This document shows, piece after piece, positions 17,723 through 27,331 of a stretch of DNA of 64,000 bases (within the stretch, counting starts at the first letter, position 1; each line of letters opens with the position of its first letter). A program made the translations under genes and the position numbers. This DNA comes from Ignavibacteria bacterium. GTDB taxonomy: Bacteria; Bacteroidota; Ignavibacteria; Kapaibacteriales; UBA2268. The DNA lies in assembly GCA_012518115.1 (NCBI GenBank), contig JAAYTD010000026.1, positions 1 through 64,000 of the forward strand, given 5' to 3'. Under the pieces are notes generated by a model, which was given only the letters and a program-made list of their open reading frames with translations, was not told the origin of the DNA and did not search any database.

Positions 17723-18832
17723 CTAATTTAGTAAGTATAGTTCTAACAAAGCCGTTACCGCATTTGTTGGTGTTATTTCTCCCATTAAAACTTGTTTTTC
17801 AATTTTGGGAATAGCATTTACTATAGCTGTTTTATTATAGAATCTATTTTTTATTTCATCTTCTACCATCGAAAACACCCAATTAATTATTTGGTGTTTG
17901 CGTCTTTTATCAAACACTCCATTAGTTTTGGTAACATCAAGAAATGTATTAATCTCAGTCCAAATCTTATCAATACCTTTGTTATTTAAAGCTGAGTAAG
18001 TCATAACTGGAGTTTTCCAACCTTCCGTGGCTGCTTGTAACATTCCAAGAGCTTGTTTATAATGTGTTTTTGTGATATTAGCATAGTTAATATTTTCACC
18101 ATCTGCTTTATTAATAGCTATCATATCAGAAATTTCAACAACCCCTTTTTTAATACCTTGCAATTCATCACCTGAACCCGGTATTAGAACTAATAAAAAG
18201 AAATCGACCATAGACCTTACAGTAATCTCACTTTGCCCAACTCCTATAGTTTCTATAATAATAACATCAAAACCTGCCGCTTCGCAAGCTAATATAGTTT
18301 CACGAGTTTTACGAGCTACTCCCCCTAAAGTACCTGCCGAAGGAGAAGGTCTTATGTAAGCATTTTTTTCTCGTGAAAGTAGCTCCATTCGTGTTTTATC
18401 TCCAAGAATAGACCCTTTTGTTAAAGTTGAGCTAGGATCAATAGCTAGAACAGCTACACGTAATCCTTGCTTACATAGGTAACAACCTAATGCTTCTATT
18501 GTCGTACTTTTTCCGGCACCAGGTGGTCCTGATACACCTATTCTCACAGATTTACCTGTATGTGGCAATATTTTTTTCAGCACTTCCTGTGCTAAGTCAA
18601 TATGAACTTGAGAATTACTTTCTATTAAAGTAATAGCCTTTGATAAAACTGCAATATCTCTATTTATAATACCATTATAATAATCATCAACAGATAATTT
18701 CTTTCGTTTAACTAATTTAATGTCATTAACGTCAGTTTGCACCGCTTCAACGCCCGGCATAACATAAGTAGTAAATTCTTTTCCGCTATTTTCAGGAACC
18801 CATTCCGGTCTATTTATATTCTCCTCATACAT
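17723..18832 (-). CDS. meaB: Methylmalonyl-CoA mutase-associated GTPase MeaB/ArgK
   Basis: VRIGVSGPPGAGKSTTIEALG...VLAIDPSSTLTKGSILGDKTRM...AGTLGGVARKTRE...DVIIIETIGVGQSE. Confidence 0.95.
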   Translation of the reverse strand: MYEENINRPEWVPENSGKEFTTYVMPGVEAVQTDVNDIKLVKRKKLSVDDYYNGIINRDIAVLSKAITLIESNSQVHIDLAQEVLKKILPHTGKSVRIGVSGPPGAGKSTTIEALGCYLCKQGLRVAVLAIDPSSTLTKGSILGDKTRMELLSREKNAYIRPSPSAGTLGGVARKTRETILACEAAGFDVIIIETIGVGQSEITVRSMVDFFLLVLIPGSGDELQGIKKGVVEISDMIAINKADGENINYANITKTHYKQALGMLQAATEGWKTPVMTYSALNNKGIDKIWTEINTFLDVTKTNGVFDKRRKHQIINWVFSMVEDEIKNRFYNKTAIVNAIPKIEKQVLMGEITPTNAVTALLELYLLN

Positions 18833-18877
18833 ATTAAAACTACAATCTAATTATTAATCAACTGTTAATCAACAAAT

Positions 18878-19339
18878 TTAAAATGGAACATCATCTTCTT
18901 CTAAATCTGTTGTCAGATGAGATGCTAACTGGTCTGTAATAGAACTAGCGTTAGATTGTTTTTGATAATCTTCCGAGATAGATTTTTCGTAAGAACCTCC
19001 TTCTCTAGGAGTTAAAATGATAAAATCTGTAGCATATATATCAGTAGTATATACCTTTTGCCCGTCTTTGCCATCATAACTACCATATTTCAATCTACCT
19101 TCAATATAAATTTTAGAACCTTTATGCAAATAATCACTTGCTCTTTTTGCAAGATTATCCCATAAAGTAACTCTATGCCAATCGGTAACTTCTTTCCACT
19201 CACCAGTAGTTTTATCTTTATAACGTTCAGATGTAGCTATATTAAGCGTACATATTAAAGTCCCTGTGGGCGTTGTTCTTAATTCAGGATCTTGACCTAA
19301 ATTTCCAAGCAATGTAACCCTATTAACACTAATTGCCAT
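18878..19339 (-). CDS. ssb: Single-stranded DNA-binding protein
   Basis: VNRVTLLGNLGQDPELRTTPTGTLICTLNIATSERYKDKTTGEWKEVTDWHRVTLWDNLAKRASDYLHKGSKIYIEGRLKYGSYDG; C-term acidic tail EEDDVPF. Confidence 0.98.
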   Translation of the reverse strand: MAISVNRVTLLGNLGQDPELRTTPTGTLICTLNIATSERYKDKTTGEWKEVTDWHRVTLWDNLAKRASDYLHKGSKIYIEGRLKYGSYDGKDGQKVYTTDIYATDFIILTPREGGSYEKSISEDYQKQSNASSITDQLASHLTTDLEEDDVPF

Positions 19340-19397
19340 TTTTATATCCTCGAATAATTTTAATAGAATAATTTATATAATTGTTGTTTTTATCTAA

Positions 19398-20204
19398 TTA
19401 ATAATTTATTTGAAATCCTAAGCCATTATAATAATTTTTATTATCATAAAACATTCCATGAATACTATAACCTGAATAAAAATAATAGCTTAACGAAATT
19501 TCAATATTTTTTGAAGTACTAAAACCTAAACCACATTGCATAGCACTACAAGCAGTATTTTTCAACGTATCACTCCCTATGATTTTCAAATCATATCCGC
19601 CTCGCAAAGAAAAGAATTTACAAAAAGGAATATGAAAATCAAAACCAACTTGCGGTACAAATTTATTAATATTTTTGGGAAGCGTTGAAAATATATAAGT
19701 CAGACCTATATAAGGACGTAAGTATTTCATCTTCAAAGCTATTACAAAATCTGCAAACTCCCTGCTATAAACAAACGGACTTTTGAAAAATATATTATTT
19801 TCAGAATAACCATCTATCAAATGCGAAGAAATATGCGCTAAACGCAATCTTGTTTCAAAAAACATATTAAACATTTTAAACAAGCTACTTGCATTCACTC
19901 CAAAAAAATAATCTGCTGTCTCTACAGGAAACTTCATTTTCCCTTCGGAACGCAAGCAAGAAAGAATAAAAAAATCACTTCCTAATCTTATCTTGGTATT
20001 CGTATCTAATATACTAAATTCATATAAATCTAATGAATGCCCTATATCTAAACGTAATTTGTCATTTTCTATTTGATAAAAAGAAGATATTCTTGCCTCA
20101 AGTTGATTTGCCTCTAAGGGCTTAAACAATAAATTATCAAAAGCACTTAATTTACATACCGACGAAAGAATATATACTATAAATATAATAATAATTTTTC
20201 TCAT
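19398..20204 (-). CDS. Predicted outer-membrane/secreted beta-rich protein (possibly DUF1207-like)
   Basis: Signal peptide; alternating aromatic beta strands; ADYFFGVNASSLFKMFNMFFETRLRLAHISSHLIDGYSE. Confidence 0.45.
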   Translation of the reverse strand: MRKIIIIFIVYILSSVCKLSAFDNLLFKPLEANQLEARISSFYQIENDKLRLDIGHSLDLYEFSILDTNTKIRLGSDFFILSCLRSEGKMKFPVETADYFFGVNASSLFKMFNMFFETRLRLAHISSHLIDGYSENNIFFKSPFVYSREFADFVIALKMKYLRPYIGLTYIFSTLPKNINKFVPQVGFDFHIPFCKFFSLRGGYDLKIIGSDTLKNTACSAMQCGLGFSTSKNIEISLSYYFYSGYSIHGMFYDNKNYYNGLGFQINY

Positions 20205-20219
20205 ATTCTCAAACTCTAG

Positions 20220-22304
20220 CTAGTTCGTGGTAGAATTTACAGGTGTTTCGATAGTTATTGTTACAGTCCTACAATAAAATCTGCCTTCGGGTAAGCTATT
20301 ATCGTAAAGCAACTCACTTTCTCCTACTCCTCTAACTTCAGCATTTGATATTGATAGACGTTGCGCTACTGCTTTTGCACGCTCATAAGCAAGTTTCTTA
20401 TTAACAGCTTCTTCGCCTATATAATCCGTATAACCTGATATAGTTACTATAGAATTACTTTTCACTCTATCTTTAATAAAGTCAACAACTTGTTTATGTC
20501 CTGTTTCTAACCTCCTTGAACCAAAATCAAATAGAATTAAACTATAGTTTTCATATTCTATATCGGAACGTTTTGCCTTTCTTTTAGTATCAATAGTAAT
20601 CGTTTTAACATCTATTTCTTTTTTGTTTGAATTTGCTTTTTGTCCTATTTTATCAGTAACTTGTAATATATACTGTATATTATCCCCATCATTACCAAAC
20701 TTTGCATCGCTTGTTTTCCAAATTATTTCATTAGGAATTTCATTTTTTCCAGTCCATTTTGCAATTTCATTATTTTTTTCTAATATCTTAAAATCCCATT
20801 CTTTGACACCGAAAGTACTTTCAATTTCAGGTATAAAACTTATTTCTAAATCTTGAATTACCTTTAAGGTATCAAAAACTAAAATAGATTCTATAATTCT
20901 TTTATCTTTTGCCCATATTTCAACACGTCTATTTTCGTCAATTCCACCTTCTTCTTGGGACAATGTAGCTTCTTGCGGCAAATTACGTGCAACAACTTTA
21001 ATTCTACTTTCATCTATCTTCCAAACGTCAACTAAATAATTTTTAACTGATACAGCACGCCGTTCCGACAATTGTAAGTTACCTTTTTCACCATCAGTAT
21101 TTGTATTTGTTCCTATTAATTCTATATCTGCATCACTATATTCACGTAACCTACTACCTACAATATTTAATACATGATAATAAGTTTCTATAACATTTAG
21201 ATTTCTTAATTGCTTAATATTAAAATTATTAGCTTGTTCGCTACTTAATAAATTATATCTACTTGGTAACTCAGATGAATTTTCTTCAAAAAATATGTAG
21301 TTTAATATAGGATTTAAATTTACATAAGTAAAGTCTTCAACCACAATTTCTACATCTTTATTAAGCATCTTATTTTTATCTACCTTAAAAGCATTTATAT
21401 CAACTATAAAAGTTTTTTTATCTTTAGGGATTTGTAAATCGGGTAAATTCGGTATTATCGGTTCCGCCGGTGGCGGCGGTGGCGGTGGCGGTGTCCTATA
21501 TTTAAACGCCAATCCGAAATTTAATTGTGATACATTCCAAGATAGATTTTTCACTGGTGATGACAGCCAATAAGTATAATATAATTCAGGAGATAAATGT
21601 AAAAATCCTGTTTTAGTCAATGGCAATTCATAAGATATACCTAACGTCAAAGCATATAACAATGAGCTCTTATCAGGAAGTTCTCCAGAATGCACATTGC
21701 GAATACGCGTTCCATCAGTAAAAGTACCTGTTTCAGGCGATATTAACTTCTCATATTGACTAAAAGTTGCCGATACTGGCAAAGCTAATTTTACACCTAA
21801 ATATGAAAAAAAATTCTTTGAAATAGGTTCAATATTATAACTTATAAAAGGGAAAAAAGATACTATATTATTCTTTACATCTATTTGATTCTCAACTATT
21901 CCATCTTTGAGTTCCCCTTTAAGAATAACAGGAAATCCATCTCTTTTTATAAATTCACCATGCAAATTGCTTAAAGAAGCACGAGCTCCAAACGACCAAA
22001 GTGGATTAATAAAAAATTGTGCACTTAAACCATATTCAAAACCTAACCCATTTCCTGTTTTAAAATTACTGCAACAATTTGGAATACCGGGCAAACCGCG
22101 AAAATCAGCATTGTGAAAATTTAGCCCATAATTTACAAATATTCCAAATAAAGGTTTTGTGCTCATTTTTTTTAATTCTTCAGAATAATTGTATTCGTTT
22201 TCTGAAGTTGGAAGTTCCTTCTCCGTTTTAGAATAAACCGAAAATGAAGAAAATAATACAAATAGTAGTATTGTGTTTATAAGTTTAATTTTATTTAAAT
22301 TCAT
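20220..22304 (-). CDS. OmpA-family protein with N-terminal beta-barrel-like domain, Pro-rich linker and two OmpA-like modules
   Basis: TPPPPPPPPAEP linker; ADIELIGTNTNTDGEKGNLQLSERRAVSVKNYL...ENRRVEIWAKD; second module SIVTISGYTDYIGEEAVNKKLAYERAKAVAQRL...GRFYCRTVTITIE. Confidence 0.85.
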   Translation of the reverse strand: MNLNKIKLINTILLFVLFSSFSVYSKTEKELPTSENEYNYSEELKKMSTKPLFGIFVNYGLNFHNADFRGLPGIPNCCSNFKTGNGLGFEYGLSAQFFINPLWSFGARASLSNLHGEFIKRDGFPVILKGELKDGIVENQIDVKNNIVSFFPFISYNIEPISKNFFSYLGVKLALPVSATFSQYEKLISPETGTFTDGTRIRNVHSGELPDKSSLLYALTLGISYELPLTKTGFLHLSPELYYTYWLSSPVKNLSWNVSQLNFGLAFKYRTPPPPPPPPAEPIIPNLPDLQIPKDKKTFIVDINAFKVDKNKMLNKDVEIVVEDFTYVNLNPILNYIFFEENSSELPSRYNLLSSEQANNFNIKQLRNLNVIETYYHVLNIVGSRLREYSDADIELIGTNTNTDGEKGNLQLSERRAVSVKNYLVDVWKIDESRIKVVARNLPQEATLSQEEGGIDENRRVEIWAKDKRIIESILVFDTLKVIQDLEISFIPEIESTFGVKEWDFKILEKNNEIAKWTGKNEIPNEIIWKTSDAKFGNDGDNIQYILQVTDKIGQKANSNKKEIDVKTITIDTKRKAKRSDIEYENYSLILFDFGSRRLETGHKQVVDFIKDRVKSNSIVTISGYTDYIGEEAVNKKLAYERAKAVAQRLSISNAEVRGVGESELLYDNSLPEGRFYCRTVTITIETPVNSTTN

Positions 22305-22324
22305 TTATTATCAAAAATGTTCTA

Positions 22325-23860
22325 CTAGTTTATAGGAAGTAAAAATGTAAAAGTAGTACCTTTTCCTAAAGTACTGGCAACCTGGAACAAACCGTTATGC
22401 GCTTCAATATAGTGCTTAATTGTAGTAAAAGCAAGATGTTCTACACTTAACGGAGTGTCTGCAGTATTTTGCGATTTATCTACAGAAAAATATTGTAATT
22501 CTTCTTCATTTAATCCAATACCGTCATCTTTAATTTCAAAAATGATTCCATTTTTAGTTTCATTATAATAACAAGAAACTACAATATTACCTGTATTATA
22601 AGTGTTACGAATAGCGTTTGCAACTAAACTGTGAAGAACAAAAAATATTTTATCATAATCAATATAAATTACATCTATACCTGCCTCTATATTATGTCTA
22701 ATATTAATTCTTTTTTCTAAAGCTTCTTCTTGACTACTAGCTAAAGCTTCTTCTAATAAATGCTGAACTTTTACATTCTCACAATTTAGATTTACTCGCT
22801 CAATCATATTAACATCAGAAGTCCTTTGAATATCTTCTGAAATAGCAATAATTTTTTGCGTCGCTTCAATTATGTATTTAACAATATCTTTTGTATCATT
22901 CACATTTAAATCATACGAACGCAAAAGCTCAACTAGACTTTTAATGGAAGCAGCAGGCTCTTTAATTCCTCTGGCTAGAATATCAGAAAAAACCACATTC
23001 TTGTTCTCTTGCAACTGTTGCATTTCAAAGTCCTTATGACGCATTAAATCAACTTGATACAGAATAGCTTCATTAACATACATTATCTCATCAACTTTTG
23101 AGTTGATCTCTGTCATTGTCCCTTCTAAAGTTTGCTTCAAATGCATCAAATCATCCGTTCTGACATTTTGAGAATCCAATATCTGATCTTTAATAGCCAT
23201 TTGCGTTTGAAACTCTGATATTTTCTTCGAAGATGTTTTGTTACGTCTATATGATTTGATAAGTATAATTATCAACACAATAATAATTATAGCAGCTATA
23301 CCTTCTAATAAAAATGGAATTCCAAACAAATTAGAATTGTGTGATGAAGATAAATCTTTGTTTTTAAATAAAGCTATAAGGCTATCAGAAGTTCGTTTTT
23401 CTTCGGTTAGTTGCCTGTTTTCAGCAATTAAATTAGCTGTCTTATTGTCAACTTCAAATTTTATTATTTCCGGTGCTGTTACCCATTTACCTTTAACATC
23501 AAAAGCTGATATTAAAATCTCATATTTATCTTCATTTAAATTAGCATATAAACAGTTTGAAAGCCCCATTGTTTTTATAGCAGAATCACCTTGCGAGTTC
23601 TTCAAAACTATTTTATACATATACGTAGAACTACTGTTTTGAGCAAATCCTTCTAACGTAAAGTTGAATCTAATACTATCTTTGTTGCTTAATACAATAT
23701 CATAATACTCATCTAACTTTAGAGAATTTATATGAATACTATCAATAGAAACATTATATAAGTATTCAGAATAAGAAACACTATGGCTACTTACCCAAAG
23801 AAAACTAAATAAAAGTATATAAACGATGTTAAAAATTATCTTTTTAAGCTTAAATAACAT
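22325..23860 (-). CDS. Membrane-anchored histidine-kinase-like protein with degenerate H-box
   Basis: Signal, extracytoplasmic beta domain, TM LLEGIAAIIIIVLIIILIKSYRR, coiled coil, HATPase motifs DKIFFVLHSLVANAIRNT, IFEIKDDGIGL, GKGTTFTFLLPI; H-box position reads FSDILARGIKEPAASIKSL. Confidence 0.8.
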   Translation of the reverse strand: MLFKLKKIIFNIVYILLFSFLWVSSHSVSYSEYLYNVSIDSIHINSLKLDEYYDIVLSNKDSIRFNFTLEGFAQNSSSTYMYKIVLKNSQGDSAIKTMGLSNCLYANLNEDKYEILISAFDVKGKWVTAPEIIKFEVDNKTANLIAENRQLTEEKRTSDSLIALFKNKDLSSSHNSNLFGIPFLLEGIAAIIIIVLIIILIKSYRRNKTSSKKISEFQTQMAIKDQILDSQNVRTDDLMHLKQTLEGTMTEINSKVDEIMYVNEAILYQVDLMRHKDFEMQQLQENKNVVFSDILARGIKEPAASIKSLVELLRSYDLNVNDTKDIVKYIIEATQKIIAISEDIQRTSDVNMIERVNLNCENVKVQHLLEEALASSQEEALEKRINIRHNIEAGIDVIYIDYDKIFFVLHSLVANAIRNTYNTGNIVVSCYYNETKNGIIFEIKDDGIGLNEEELQYFSVDKSQNTADTPLSVEHLAFTTIKHYIEAHNGLFQVASTLGKGTTFTFLLPIN

Positions 23861-23977
23861 AATTTATTTAAAATATCTCATATATTATTTATCAAAAATA
23901 CTTAAAATTTATGAAAAAACATAATATTGTTATAAAAAAATGGAAAAATGAATTAACATTATAATTCTCTAGACATA

Positions 23978-24940
23978 TTAAACAATAAGATTAATTGCTT
24001 TCCCTGCCAACCAAGATTCTATGTTGTTTACAACTATGTCTATTCTTGCTGCAAAAGCTTCTTCCGTAGCATAGGCAACATGAGGAGTTACAATACAATT
24101 AGGTAAGTTCAACAACAAATGATCTTTAGGTAATGGCGGCTCTTTCTCAAATACATCTATACCTGCACCCGCAATTTTCTTGTTTTTCAAAGCAAATGCA
24201 AGCGCTTGCATATCAACAACATCTCCTCGTGCCGTATTAATCAATATAGCATCAGGTTTGCAAAGTCGCAATTTTTCTTCTGAAATAATATGATAAGTAT
24301 CTTTATTCAATGGTAAATGTAGTGAAATTATATCCGAAATCGTTAACAATTCTTCAAGCGAGATATATTCTACACCGCTATTTATCAATTCTTGCTTTTT
24401 AGTACGACTCCAAGCAACAACTTTACAAGAAAAATTTCTTAATATAGAAGCCGTTCTACAACCTATAGCGCCTGTCCCTACTATGCCTACCGTTTTTCCG
24501 TGTATTTGCCGACCAAGAAAACCGTCCCGTCCCTCGCCACATCTTGTTTTATTATCTAATTCAACTATATTTCTATAAACATTGAGCATCAAAGCTAAAG
24601 CCAGCTCGCTTACAGCTTCTGTAGCATAACCAGAGGCATTGCAAACAGATATATTTGCGGAACGACAATAATCTAAATCAATATGATCAACACCTGTAAA
24701 TGCAACTGACAGCATCTTTAATTTCGGACAATGCGACATCACATCTTTAGTTAATTTTATATTTGAAATAATTGCAATTTCAGCATCTTTAAGACGTTCA
24801 ATCAATATTTCATCACTTTCTTGTCTGTCCGAAAACATCAAGAAATTATGCCCTAAATTTTGAAACTTCTCTTTAAGTTCACGATACTTATCTTCTTTTA
24901 TTCCAATAGGTTCAACAGCAACAATATTCATAAAAATCAA
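23978..24940 (-). CDS. D-isomer 2-hydroxyacid dehydrogenase (NAD-dependent)
   Basis: GKTVGIVGTGAIGCRTASILRNF...DAILINTARGDVVDMQALAFALKNKKIAGAGIDVFEKEPPLP...NCIVTPHVAYATEEA. Confidence 0.93.
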   Translation of the reverse strand: MIFMNIVAVEPIGIKEDKYRELKEKFQNLGHNFLMFSDRQESDEILIERLKDAEIAIISNIKLTKDVMSHCPKLKMLSVAFTGVDHIDLDYCRSANISVCNASGYATEAVSELALALMLNVYRNIVELDNKTRCGEGRDGFLGRQIHGKTVGIVGTGAIGCRTASILRNFSCKVVAWSRTKKQELINSGVEYISLEELLTISDIISLHLPLNKDTYHIISEEKLRLCKPDAILINTARGDVVDMQALAFALKNKKIAGAGIDVFEKEPPLPKDHLLLNLPNCIVTPHVAYATEEAFAARIDIVVNNIESWLAGKAINLIV

Positions 24941-25023
24941 AAAATATATATGTTAGAAAATACATTTTAGGCAAATAAATTGTAAAAAAACACTTACAAA
25001 AATAATATATTTTTTTGAAATGA

Positions 25024-25054
25024 TTGATAAAGTTGAAATTATTTTTTAATTTTG
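25024..25054 (+). promoter_or_regulatory. Candidate Bacteroidota-type promoter
   Basis: TTG (25024-25026) - N20 - TAATTTTG (25047-25054), matching TTG/TTTG...TAnnTTTG. Confidence 0.5.
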
Positions 25055-25116
25055 TAGTTTACGTTTCGTACAACAAAACTTTATTTAAAATATTTCAACT
25101 ATCAAAATATAAAAAA

Positions 25117-25809
25117 ATGACGCCAGAAGAAATTAATAAAATCATAGAAATACCTGCTTGGGACTCTGTTTCTGCTATAAAACCAAATGAAGCAGCTTAC
25201 ATTTACCAATTTATCAAGGAACATAATCTTTCTCGCACCGTAGAAACAGGATTTGCCTTTGCGCGCTCTGCTTCTCATATTATGGCTGCAACTGAGAATG
25301 ACCACATAGCTATTGATCCATTTCAATCCAGATATAAAAATATGGGATTAAGTAATATAGAAAAGCTTGGTTTCTCTGATAAATTAAGATTTGAACCTGA
25401 TTTTTCCCACAACGTTCTACCAAAACTCGTTAATGAAAAGAAAACTTTTGACTTTATTTTCATTGATGGTTCTCATTCATTTGACGGCATTTTAATAGAT
25501 TTTTATTATGCAAATTTGCTATTAGAACAAAAAGGATATGTGATGCTCCACGATACTTGGATGCGTTCTACCCGTTTAGTAGAAAATTATATAAAAACAA
25601 ATCTTACAAATTATCGCTATATAAAATCACCGTTAAGAAATCTTTCTATTTTCCAAAAATTAGGTGAGGATACACGAGATGGAATGGGTTTCACAGAGTT
25701 TTATACTTTTAAGTCTTATTTCGTTTACAAACTTATAACTTGGATGGCAAATGGAGAAAGAACATTTCTTAAATCTGTGGCATTAAAAATAAAAGACATA
25801 CTAAAATAA
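25117..25809 (+). CDS. Class I SAM-dependent methyltransferase (start corrected from tracked TTG 25024 to ATG 25117)
   Basis: MTPEEINKIIEIPAWDSVSAIKPNEAAYIYQFI...SRTVETGFAFARSASHIMAA...FDFIFIDGSHSFDGILIDFYYANLLLEQKGYVMLHDTW. Confidence 0.8.
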   Translation: MTPEEINKIIEIPAWDSVSAIKPNEAAYIYQFIKEHNLSRTVETGFAFARSASHIMAATENDHIAIDPFQSRYKNMGLSNIEKLGFSDKLRFEPDFSHNVLPKLVNEKKTFDFIFIDGSHSFDGILIDFYYANLLLEQKGYVMLHDTWMRSTRLVENYIKTNLTNYRYIKSPLRNLSIFQKLGEDTRDGMGFTEFYTFKSYFVYKLITWMANGERTFLKSVALKIKDILK

Positions 25810-25819
25810 ATAGTTTGGA

Positions 25820-26632
25820 CTAGCTCGCTTCGTTTATGATATTATAAAGATTAATAAAATCATCAACTTGTAGTTCTTCAGGTCGTTGTTTTAGATAATT
25901 TAGATTTCTGCTTTCAAGTTCTATTGTTAATTTTTCAATACTAATTTGACGTTCTGACAAATAAGGTCTTATTGAATTATTTATCATTTTACGACGTTGC
26001 AAAAATACTGCTTTTATTAATCGCATTACTTCTTTTTTGTCTATATTTTCGTAAGTATCATCAAATTCTATTCTTAAAGCAGAAGAAACAACTTTTGGAG
26101 GCGGGAAAAATACACTTGGCGGAAGATGGAATGCTATTTTTGCTTTTCCATATATTTTTGTAGCTATTGTTGTTACGCCGTAGTCTTTGGTTCGTGGCGA
26201 AGCGCATATTCGTTCAGCAACTTCACGTTGCACGGTAAGAACTACATTTTTTATTATACTCGCAAAATCAAAAGTCCAAAACAAAATATCTGTTGAAATA
26301 TTGTAAGGTATATTGCCAATTACATAAAGTTCCGACATATCTAAATCAAATAGATTTACTTCGCGAACATCAGAATTTACAACATTAAAGTTAGATATGC
26401 CCGAATATTTTTGCGTAAGATAATCAAATGCTCGCTTATCTTTTTCTATTGCAAAAACATTCGCTTTTCTTTCTATTAAAATATCAGTAAGAGCTCCCAT
26501 ACCAGGTCCTATTTCTACAATATTTTTCGCAGAAATATCGCCTAGTAAATCAACAATTTTATTAGCTAAATTTTTATCTTTCAAAAAATTTTGCCCTAAA
26601 GCTTTTATAGGAGTTATTCTATCTAATTTCAT
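25820..26632 (-). CDS. rsmA: 16S rRNA (adenine1518-N6/adenine1519-N6)-dimethyltransferase
   Basis: KALGQNFLKDKNLANKIVDL...NIVEIGPGMGALTDILIER...YVIGNIPYNISTDILFW...VLTVQREVAERICA. Confidence 0.97.
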   Translation of the reverse strand: MKLDRITPIKALGQNFLKDKNLANKIVDLLGDISAKNIVEIGPGMGALTDILIERKANVFAIEKDKRAFDYLTQKYSGISNFNVVNSDVREVNLFDLDMSELYVIGNIPYNISTDILFWTFDFASIIKNVVLTVQREVAERICASPRTKDYGVTTIATKIYGKAKIAFHLPPSVFFPPPKVVSSALRIEFDDTYENIDKKEVMRLIKAVFLQRRKMINNSIRPYLSERQISIEKLTIELESRNLNYLKQRPEELQVDDFINLYNIINEAS

Positions 26633-26637
26633 TTAAG

Positions 26638-27147
26638 TTATATTGTTTCAAACAGTTCCGAAACTTCTTCTTGCATTTTTTTAAGATCTGCCGAAATTAC
26701 TTTCATATCTGCAAAAACAGCGGTAAAATTAGAATCGCCACTCCAGCGTGGAACTATATGAAAATGAATATGGCTCGGCAAACCTGCTCCCGCTGCTTCA
26801 CCTATATTTACACCGATATTAAAACCATGTGGCGAAAAAAGTTGCTTTTGAATAACTATTGCTTTCTGCACTAAGTTCATAATATCAGCTAGCTCTTCTG
26901 GTTGCAATTCTTCAAAAACAGAAATATGGCGTAAAGGAGCTACTAAAATATGCCCACTGTTATAAGGAAATTTATTCAAAATAGCTATACAAAATTTACT
27001 ACGCTTTACAACTAAAAGTTCTTTATCTTTTTCTAAATCTTGATTAGCTATAGCTTCACAAATAAAACATTGATTTTTTTTATCTTTATCTTTAAATGTT
27101 TCAATATATTGCGAACGCCAAGGAGACCACATTTGTTTCATAATCAA
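26638..27147 (-). CDS. HIT-family hydrolase (Ap4A phosphorylase-like)
   Basis: MWSPWRSQYIETF...CFICEAI...NKFPYNSGHILVAPLRH...GVNIGEAAGAGLPSHIHFHIVPRW. Confidence 0.95.
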   Translation of the reverse strand: MIMKQMWSPWRSQYIETFKDKDKKNQCFICEAIANQDLEKDKELLVVKRSKFCIAILNKFPYNSGHILVAPLRHISVFEELQPEELADIMNLVQKAIVIQKQLFSPHGFNIGVNIGEAAGAGLPSHIHFHIVPRWSGDSNFTAVFADMKVISADLKKMQEEVSELFETI

Positions 27148-27288
27148 TCTATATGTAAATAAAAAATATCAAGAAATAAACGACAATCCTATAATTTTAG
27201 TGTAATATGTTGAAAAATAAATAGAAATCATCCAAATAGAATAGCGCTTTATATTTTTATCTTAAATTTCTTAACTTTTTTCATTATA

Positions 27289-27318
27289 TTTGTAGCTTAT
27301 TTGTCTCAACTATATTTG
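27289..27318 (+). promoter_or_regulatory. Candidate Bacteroidota-type promoter
   Basis: TTTG (27289-27292) - N18 - TATATTTG (27311-27318); a second TATATTTG lies at 27285-27292. Confidence 0.5.
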
Positions 27319-27331
27319 GTTAAAACACATA

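Noticed and set aside
14004-23642. Plus-strand ORFs opposite the OmpA, MotB, MeaB and kinase genes (e.g. 14004-14258, 17240-17593, 20623-20856, 23238-23642)
   Set aside because: Antisense to well-supported genes; compositions look like complements of coding sequence.
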